Assembly (NCBI GenBank): GCA_965198655.1
Contig: OZ240668.1
Coordinates: forward strand, 2,170,001-2,234,000
Direction: 5' to 3'
DNA from: Lichenicola sp965198655
GTDB taxonomy: Bacteria > Pseudomonadota > Alphaproteobacteria > Acetobacterales > Acetobacteraceae
DNA length: 64,000 nucleotides
Of the stretch, positions 59,323-64,000 are shown one piece after another. The notes under the pieces are model-generated. The model searched no databases and was not told the DNA's origin. It saw only the letters and a list, made by a program, of their open reading frames with translations. Position 1 is the first letter of the stretch. Each line of letters begins with the position of its first letter. The translations under genes and the position numbers were made by a program.

Positions 59323-59907
59323 TCAGCCCTCCGGCCAGGCGCGGAGTGCCGTGCGGATCACGCCGTAGAGCGCGTCCCGCCCTGCCCCGGACGCGGCCTG
59401 CACCGCCATGCCCTGCACAACGGTCATGACAAAGCGGGCGAGGTCGGCGGGATCGGCGTCGGCGGACAGGTCGCCCGCCCCGCGCGCGCGCTCGAGCCGC
59501 CGCTGCAGCACCGCCACCTGCCCCGCCCGCCTGGCGATCAGCTCGCGGCGGATGTGGTCGGCGCCGTCGGAGCAGACCAGGGCGCCGTTGGTTTCAAGGC
59601 AGCCGGGGGGATGGGCGCAGTCGGTCTGCACGTCGGCGAAGCCGAACAACAGCCGCTCCACCGCCTGCCGCGCGGTCGGTTCCGCCAGCGCCGCGTCGAA
59701 GAACGCCATACAGGTCGACTGGTAGCTGTCGAGGGCCTTGCGGAAAAGCTCCTCCTTGTTGCCGAAGGTGGCGTATAGACTGGGCTTGGCGATGCCCATC
59801 GCTTCCGTCAGGTCGGTCATCGAGGTGCCCTCGAACCCCTTGCGCCAGAACAGGTGCAGCGCCTTGGCCAGCGCCTCGTCGACGTCGAACTCGCGGGGTC
59901 GCCCCAT
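59323..59907 (-). CDS. TetR-family transcriptional regulator
   Basis: A 194-residue protein with an N-terminal helix-turn-helix: MGRPREFDVDEALAKALHLF, then FEGTSMTDLTEAMGIAKPSL and YATFGNKEELFRKAL. The C-terminal ligand domain resembles the AcrR/YbiH group that includes GCLETNGALVCSD-type cysteines. It is divergent from the RND adaptor gene 172 bases away and most likely represses both itself and the pump. ATG 59907 begins the standard MGRPR start. Confidence 0.92.
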   Translation of the reverse strand: MGRPREFDVDEALAKALHLFWRKGFEGTSMTDLTEAMGIAKPSLYATFGNKEELFRKALDSYQSTCMAFFDAALAEPTARQAVERLLFGFADVQTDCAHPPGCLETNGALVCSDGADHIRRELIARRAGQVAVLQRRLERARGAGDLSADADPADLARFVMTVVQGMAVQAASGAGRDALYGVIRTALRAWPEG

Positions 59908-59990
59908 CGCGGATGATCCTCCAGGCTCGATCCCCAAGGCCGGGCCCCAGGACCGGGCGGTGTGGTGCCGGCAGCCGGTTGTTAGAACGC

Positions 59991-60043
59991 TTGACAGCGG
60001 GCGTCCACCATAGTTACCTATCGGTATATTACTTCTCGGTATA
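59991..60043 (+). promoter_or_regulatory. Promoter/operator region of the RND efflux operon
   Basis: TTGACA at 59991-59996 is a candidate -35. Downstream lie two copies of TCGGTATA (60021-60028 and 60036-60043), period 15, the first inside a palindrome TACC-TATC-GGTA (60016-60027). The positions fit binding of the divergent TetR regulator just downstream of or over the -10 region. Confidence 0.5.
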
Positions 60044-60078
60044 GAACGGGAGCCTCCGCTTCGCAGGAGGAAGTGGCC

Positions 60079-61332
60079 ATGGACGACACCGACACGCGCG
60101 CACGCGGCTCCGCCCTGGACGAGACCTGGCAACGGCCGCGGACGGAGTCGGAGCGCCGCGCCGGGCGGTGGAAGCCGCTGTCGGCGGCCGCGGTGCTGGG
60201 CGTGCTCGTTCTGGGTGCCGCATTCGCGCTGCGGCACGGCGGCGCCGGCCACGCCGCGATGCCGGCGATGCCGCCGCCGGTGGTGACGGTCAGCGCGCCG
60301 CTGGTGCGCAGCATCACCCCGTATACGAGCTTCCTAGGCCAGTTCTCGGCGGTGGACCAGGTCGACCTGCACGCGCAGGTCGGCGGCATCCTGACCGAGA
60401 TCCACTTCACCGACGGGCAGATCGTGCACAAGGGCGACCTGCTGTTCGTGATCGACCCGCGGCCCTACCAGATCAAGCTGGCGCAGGCGGTGGCGCAGTA
60501 TCGCGCCGCGAGCGCGCAACTGACGCTCGCCAACAGCGAGCTGTGGCGGGCGCAGCAGCTCAAGCACACCGATTTCGGCACCGCCCAGCAGGTCGACCGC
60601 GACAGCGCCACGCAGTTGTCCGACCAGGCGGCGCTCGACCAGGACCACGCGGCGATCCAGGACGCGCAGCTCGACCTCGAGTACTGCCGGGTGGTCGCGC
60701 CGTTCACCGGCCGGATCAGCTCGCACCGCGTCTCGGTCGGCAGCCTGGTCAGCGGCAGCCGCGGCGGCACCGGCACCAACACCCTGCTCACCACGGTGGT
60801 GTCGCTCGACCCGATCCACGTCGACTTCGACATGAGCGAGGCCGACTACCTGTCCTACCAGCGCTTCCTGCAGGGAGCAGGCGGCCAGGCGCCGGACCGC
60901 ACGGTGCAGGTCAGCCTGGGCGACGAGACCCGTCCGGCCCGCACCGGCACGCTGGACTTCCTCGACAACGTGGTGGACCGCGCGAGCGGCACCATCCACG
61001 CCCGCGCCACCGTGGCCAACCCGTCGCTGTTCCTGGCGCCTGGCGAGTTCGCCCGCCTGCGGCTGCCGATCACCGGGCGGGAAACGGTGATGCTGGTGCC
61101 CGCCGCCGCGGTGATGCTGGACCAGTCGCAGCAGCTTGTGCTGACGGTGGCGCCGGACGGCACGGTGGTGCCGAAGCCGGTGCAGACCGGCGGGCTGGAG
61201 CACGGGCTCAGGATCGTCCGCTCCGGTCTGCAGCCCACCGACCGCGTCATCGTCGACGGGCTGATGCGCGCCGTGCCGGGCACCAAGGTGAACCCGACCG
61301 CGGGCCACATCCAGCTCGCCGGCGACGACTAG
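60079..61332 (+). CDS. RND efflux periplasmic adaptor (membrane fusion protein)
   Basis: Links the inner-membrane RND pump to an outer-membrane channel. The 417-residue protein has an N-terminal membrane anchor (LSAAAVLGVLVLGAAFAL), then the biotinyl-lipoyl-like hybrid motif (VDLHAQVGGILTEIHFTDGQ, VHKGDLLFVIDPRPYQIKLA), a helical hairpin, and APFTGRISSHRVSVGSLVS. The C-terminal beta domain has GEFARLRLPI. AGGAGGAAG precedes ATG 60079. It is followed by the permease gene after 107 bases holding a stem-loop repeat. Confidence 0.94.
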   Translation: MDDTDTRARGSALDETWQRPRTESERRAGRWKPLSAAAVLGVLVLGAAFALRHGGAGHAAMPAMPPPVVTVSAPLVRSITPYTSFLGQFSAVDQVDLHAQVGGILTEIHFTDGQIVHKGDLLFVIDPRPYQIKLAQAVAQYRAASAQLTLANSELWRAQQLKHTDFGTAQQVDRDSATQLSDQAALDQDHAAIQDAQLDLEYCRVVAPFTGRISSHRVSVGSLVSGSRGGTGTNTLLTTVVSLDPIHVDFDMSEADYLSYQRFLQGAGGQAPDRTVQVSLGDETRPARTGTLDFLDNVVDRASGTIHARATVANPSLFLAPGEFARLRLPITGRETVMLVPAAAVMLDQSQQLVLTVAPDGTVVPKPVQTGGLEHGLRIVRSGLQPTDRVIVDGLMRAVPGTKVNPTAGHIQLAGDD

Positions 61333-61369
61333 GACAGCATCCGCCCGAGCCGACACGGTCGAGCGGATG

Positions 61370-61418
61370 AAGCCGCTCGTTTCTGAACAAGATGGAGCGT
61401 GATCGAACGATCATGCCC
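61370..61418. repeat. Dispersed stem-loop repeat, copy 2
   Basis: About 48 bases similar to 2160-2209 and ending in GGAGCGTGATCG-AA-CGATCATGCC, whose arms pair over 9 bases with one G-U. It sits between the RND adaptor and permease genes, where it could attenuate the downstream gene or stabilise the upstream message. Confidence 0.55.
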
Positions 61419-61439
61419 CGGGCTTGAGGAGCCCACGCC

Positions 61440-64000
61440 ATGCGCCTGTCGCACGTGTTCATCGACCGCCCGATCCTGGCGACGGTGCTGAGCGTCTTCA
61501 TCACCCTGATCGGGCTGGGCGCGCTGTTCACCCTGCCGATCGCGCAGTATCCCGAGATCGCGCCGCCGACGATCCAGATCACCACCACCTATCCCGGCGC
61601 CTCCGCGTCGGTGGTGGCCGAGACCGTGGCGACGCCGCTGGAGCAGCAGATCAACGGCGTGCAGGACATGCTCTACCTGAGCAGCCAGGCGACCGGCGAC
61701 GGCAAGCTCACCATCACCGTCACCTTCAAGCTCGGCACCGACCTCGACACCGCCGAGGTGCTGACGCAGAACCGGGTGTCGATCGCGCTGCCGCGCCTGC
61801 CGCAGGACGTGCAGCGACAAGGCGTCACGGTGCAGAAGGCGACGCCGAACATCCTGCTGGTGGTGCACCTGATCTCGCCCGACGGGTCGCGCGACCAGCT
61901 CTACGTGTCGAACTATGCCACCCTGCACGTGAAGGACGCGCTGTCGCGCTTGAACGGCGTCGGCAACGTCCAGGCGTTCGGCAACCGCGACTACGCGATG
62001 CGTATCTGGCTCGATCCCGACCGGATCGCCGCCTACGGCATGACCGGCGACGACGTGGTGAACGCGCTGCGTGCGCAGAACGTGCAGGTCTCGGCCGGCA
62101 TCCTCAACCAGCCGCCGCTGCCCTCGCACGAGGCGTTCCAGCTCAACGTGCAGACGCTGGGGCGGCTGCAGACGCCCGAACAGTTCGGCGACATCATCGT
62201 CAAGTCCGACGCCAACGGCCACGTCACCCGCGTGCGCGACGTGGCGCGCACCGAGGTCGGCGGGCAGGACTACGGCTCGATGGGTTACCTGGACCGGCTC
62301 AACGCGGTGCCGCTGCTGATCTTCGCCCAGCCCGGCTCCAACGCGCTCGCCACCGAGCAGAGCGTGCGGCGAACCATGGCGACGCTGTCGAAGGATTTCC
62401 CGCCCGGCATCGGCTACGACATCGTCTACGACCCGACCGAGTTCATCTCCCAGTCGGTGCACGAGGTGGTCAAGACCATCCTGGTCGCGATCCTGCTGGT
62501 GGTCGCGGTGGTGATCGTGTTCCTGCAAACCTGGCGCGCCTCGCTGATCCCGGTGATCGCGATCCCGGTCTCGTTGATCGGCGCGCTGACCATCCTGGCA
62601 GCACTCGGCTTCTCGCTGAACAACCTGTCGCTGTTCGGCCTGGTGCTGGCGGTCGGCATCGTGGTCGACGACGCCATCGTGGTGGTGGAGAACGTGGAGC
62701 GCAACATCGCCGCCGGCTTGAGCCCGAAGGCGGCCGCGCACCGCACCATGGACGAGGTCGGCGGCGCGCTGATCGCGATCGCGCTGACGCTGTGCGCGGT
62801 GTTCGTGCCGACCGCCTTCATCTCCGGCATCTCCGGCCAGTTCTTCCGTCAGTTCGCGGTGACCATCGCCGCTTCCACGCTGATCTCCTGCCTGGTGTCG
62901 CTGACGCTGAGCCCGGCGCTGTGCGCGCTTCTGTTCCGGCCGCATGACGACCACGCGTCGGCGGCGGCGCGCCGGCCAGGCCTGCCGCGCCGCGCGCTGG
63001 ACGGGTTCTTCCGGCTGTTCAACCGCGGCTTCGACGCCTTGTCCGGCGCCTATGGCCGCACCACCACCGTGCTGGTGCGCTCGCTCGGGGTGGTGCTGCT
63101 GGTCTATGCCGCTCTGATCGCGCTCACCGGCTACCAGTTCTCGCGCACCCCCACCGGCTTCATCCCGGAGCAGGACCAGGGCTACTCGATCGTGCTGCTG
63201 CAACTGCCGCCGGGCGCCTCGCTCGACCGCACCGACCAAGTGCTGAAGCAGGCGGTGGGGATCATCATGGACACGCCGGGGGTGGCCCACGCGGTGCCGT
63301 TCACCGGGCTGGACGCCACCACCTTCAGCGACGCCTCCAACTCGGCCACCATCTTCGCCGGCTACGACCCGTTCGAGGCCCGCGTGGCCAAGGGGCAAAG
63401 CGGCGACGAGATCCTGGGCGAGCTGCGGCGCCGGCTGTCGGTGATCCAGGGCGCGTTCGTGCTGGCGATCGCGCCGCCGCCAGTGCAGGGCATCGGCAGC
63501 GCCGGCGGGTTCAAGATGATGGTGCAGGACCGCTCCGGCCACGGCTCCGACGCGCTCGCCGCCGCCGCCAACGCCCTGACCGCGGCCGCCAACCAGCAGC
63601 CGGAGTTCGCCGGCGTGTTCACCCTGTTCAACACGCGCACGCCGTCGGTGTTCACCGACATCGACCGCGAGAAGGCGGAAAAGGTCGGCCTCACGCCGTC
63701 GGACGTGTTCGACACCCTGCAGGTCTACCTCGGCTCGGCCTACATCAACGACTTCAACTATCTTGGCCGCACCTACGAGGTGGTGGCGCAGGCGGACGGC
63801 CAGTTCCGGCGCAACACCGACGACATCGCCCAGCTCAAGACCCGGAACAACAGCGGCCAGATGGTGCCGATCGGCACCGTCGCCTCCTTCCGCGACATCA
63901 CCGTGCCGTACCGGGTGCCGCGCTACGACCTGTTCCCCGCCGCCGAGGTGATGGGTGCTGCCGCCCCCGGCGTCGCCACCGGCACCGCGCTCGCCACCAT
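61440..64000 (+). CDS. RND-family multidrug efflux permease (AcrB type), 3' end outside the window
   Basis: Proton-driven drug exporter of the inner membrane (HAE1 family). 853 codons are present of about 1040-1060 expected. It has the N-terminal helix (FIDRPILATVLSVFITLIGL), the porter region YPEIAPPTIQITTTYPGAS, TM4 with the proton-relay motif GIVVDDAIVVVENVERN (two Asp), and the second repeat start (FIPEQDQGYSIVLLQLP). GAGGAG lies about 10 bases before ATG 61440. Adaptor gene upstream; TetR gene divergent. Confidence 0.95.
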   Translation, partial: MRLSHVFIDRPILATVLSVFITLIGLGALFTLPIAQYPEIAPPTIQITTTYPGASASVVAETVATPLEQQINGVQDMLYLSSQATGDGKLTITVTFKLGTDLDTAEVLTQNRVSIALPRLPQDVQRQGVTVQKATPNILLVVHLISPDGSRDQLYVSNYATLHVKDALSRLNGVGNVQAFGNRDYAMRIWLDPDRIAAYGMTGDDVVNALRAQNVQVSAGILNQPPLPSHEAFQLNVQTLGRLQTPEQFGDIIVKSDANGHVTRVRDVARTEVGGQDYGSMGYLDRLNAVPLLIFAQPGSNALATEQSVRRTMATLSKDFPPGIGYDIVYDPTEFISQSVHEVVKTILVAILLVVAVVIVFLQTWRASLIPVIAIPVSLIGALTILAALGFSLNNLSLFGLVLAVGIVVDDAIVVVENVERNIAAGLSPKAAAHRTMDEVGGALIAIALTLCAVFVPTAFISGISGQFFRQFAVTIAASTLISCLVSLTLSPALCALLFRPHDDHASAAARRPGLPRRALDGFFRLFNRGFDALSGAYGRTTTVLVRSLGVVLLVYAALIALTGYQFSRTPTGFIPEQDQGYSIVLLQLPPGASLDRTDQVLKQAVGIIMDTPGVAHAVPFTGLDATTFSDASNSATIFAGYDPFEARVAKGQSGDEILGELRRRLSVIQGAFVLAIAPPPVQGIGSAGGFKMMVQDRSGHGSDALAAAANALTAAANQQPEFAGVFTLFNTRTPSVFTDIDREKAEKVGLTPSDVFDTLQVYLGSAYINDFNYLGRTYEVVAQADGQFRRNTDDIAQLKTRNNSGQMVPIGTVASFRDITVPYRVPRYDLFPAAEVMGAAAPGVATGTALAT

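Overview
The window is very GC-rich alphaproteobacterial chromosome. The NDUFS4-like complex I subunit, a sigma-32 with an alphaproteobacterial neighbourhood, HisZ-PurA, CbpA/CbpM, two DUF1127 proteins and a complete-looking aerobic (oxygen-dependent) cobalamin gene set fit the Acetobacteraceae/Rhodospirillales best. That placement is an inference from gene content and composition; there is no rRNA gene in the window to confirm it. Start codons are often GTG and many neighbouring genes overlap by 4 bases.

Layout. 1-660: lower-GC left edge with the 5' part of an unrecognised gene and small overlapping reading frames ahead of it. 0.8-3.4 kb: small membrane protein, pseudouridine synthase (rluD type) and heat-shock sigma factor rpoH. 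3.4-9.9 kb, minus strand: a membrane protein coupled to a protein-kinase-like protein that lacks the catalytic Asp, then purA, hisZ and an HSL-type esterase. 9.9-11.5 kb: gene-free stretch, then a low-GC pair of unrecognised genes. 11.6-17.5 kb: serC, cysH, a lone Tat-type solute-binding protein, csaA, gpt, murQ, a complex I subunit and four tRNA genes (Leu-CAA, Asn-GTT, Pro-TGG, Arg-TCT). 17.8-20.8 kb: DUF1127 protein, then cheZ-cheY-receiver-cbpM-cbpA. 20.9-25.3 kb: putA and three very small membrane or lipoprotein genes. 25.3-28 kb: cobQ-cobO-cobU on the minus strand. 28.2-35.7 kb: asmA-like gene, a second low-GC gene paralogous to the one at 10.6 kb, a cyclophilin, an SDR, a CPBP membrane protease and a flavin-dependent stress protein. 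35.7-50.7 kb: cobalamin riboswitch followed by DUF1636-cobW-cobN-cobG-cobH-cobI-cobJ, cobK on the opposite strand, and cobL-cobE-cobM-(46 codons)-cobB-cobT-cobS. 50.7-52.2 kb: second DUF1127 gene, cobC, an intact higA antitoxin and a decayed higB toxin. 52.3-59.1 kb: pepA, cysQ, sua5, a coiled-coil membrane protein, an FAD-linked oxidase and a class II deacetylase. 59.3-64 kb: TetR regulator divergent from an RND efflux adaptor and permease; the permease runs off the right edge.

Functionally the window is dominated by vitamin B12 synthesis: about 17 enzymes or accessory proteins in two blocks plus cobC, the larger block headed by a B12 riboswitch, so the pathway should be switched off by its product. 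No gene for the precorrin-5 C1-methyltransferase (CobF), the uroporphyrinogen methyltransferase (CobA) or the CobS/CobT chelatase subunits is present here.

The least explained signals are: a dispersed pair of unrecognised paralogous genes, each with a small upstream reading frame; a two-box palindrome shared by both DUF1127 promoters; a roughly 48-bp stem-loop repeat found ahead of rpoH and between the RND genes; a 46-codon reading frame stitched into the cob operon by 4-base overlaps at both ends; and a pseudokinase.
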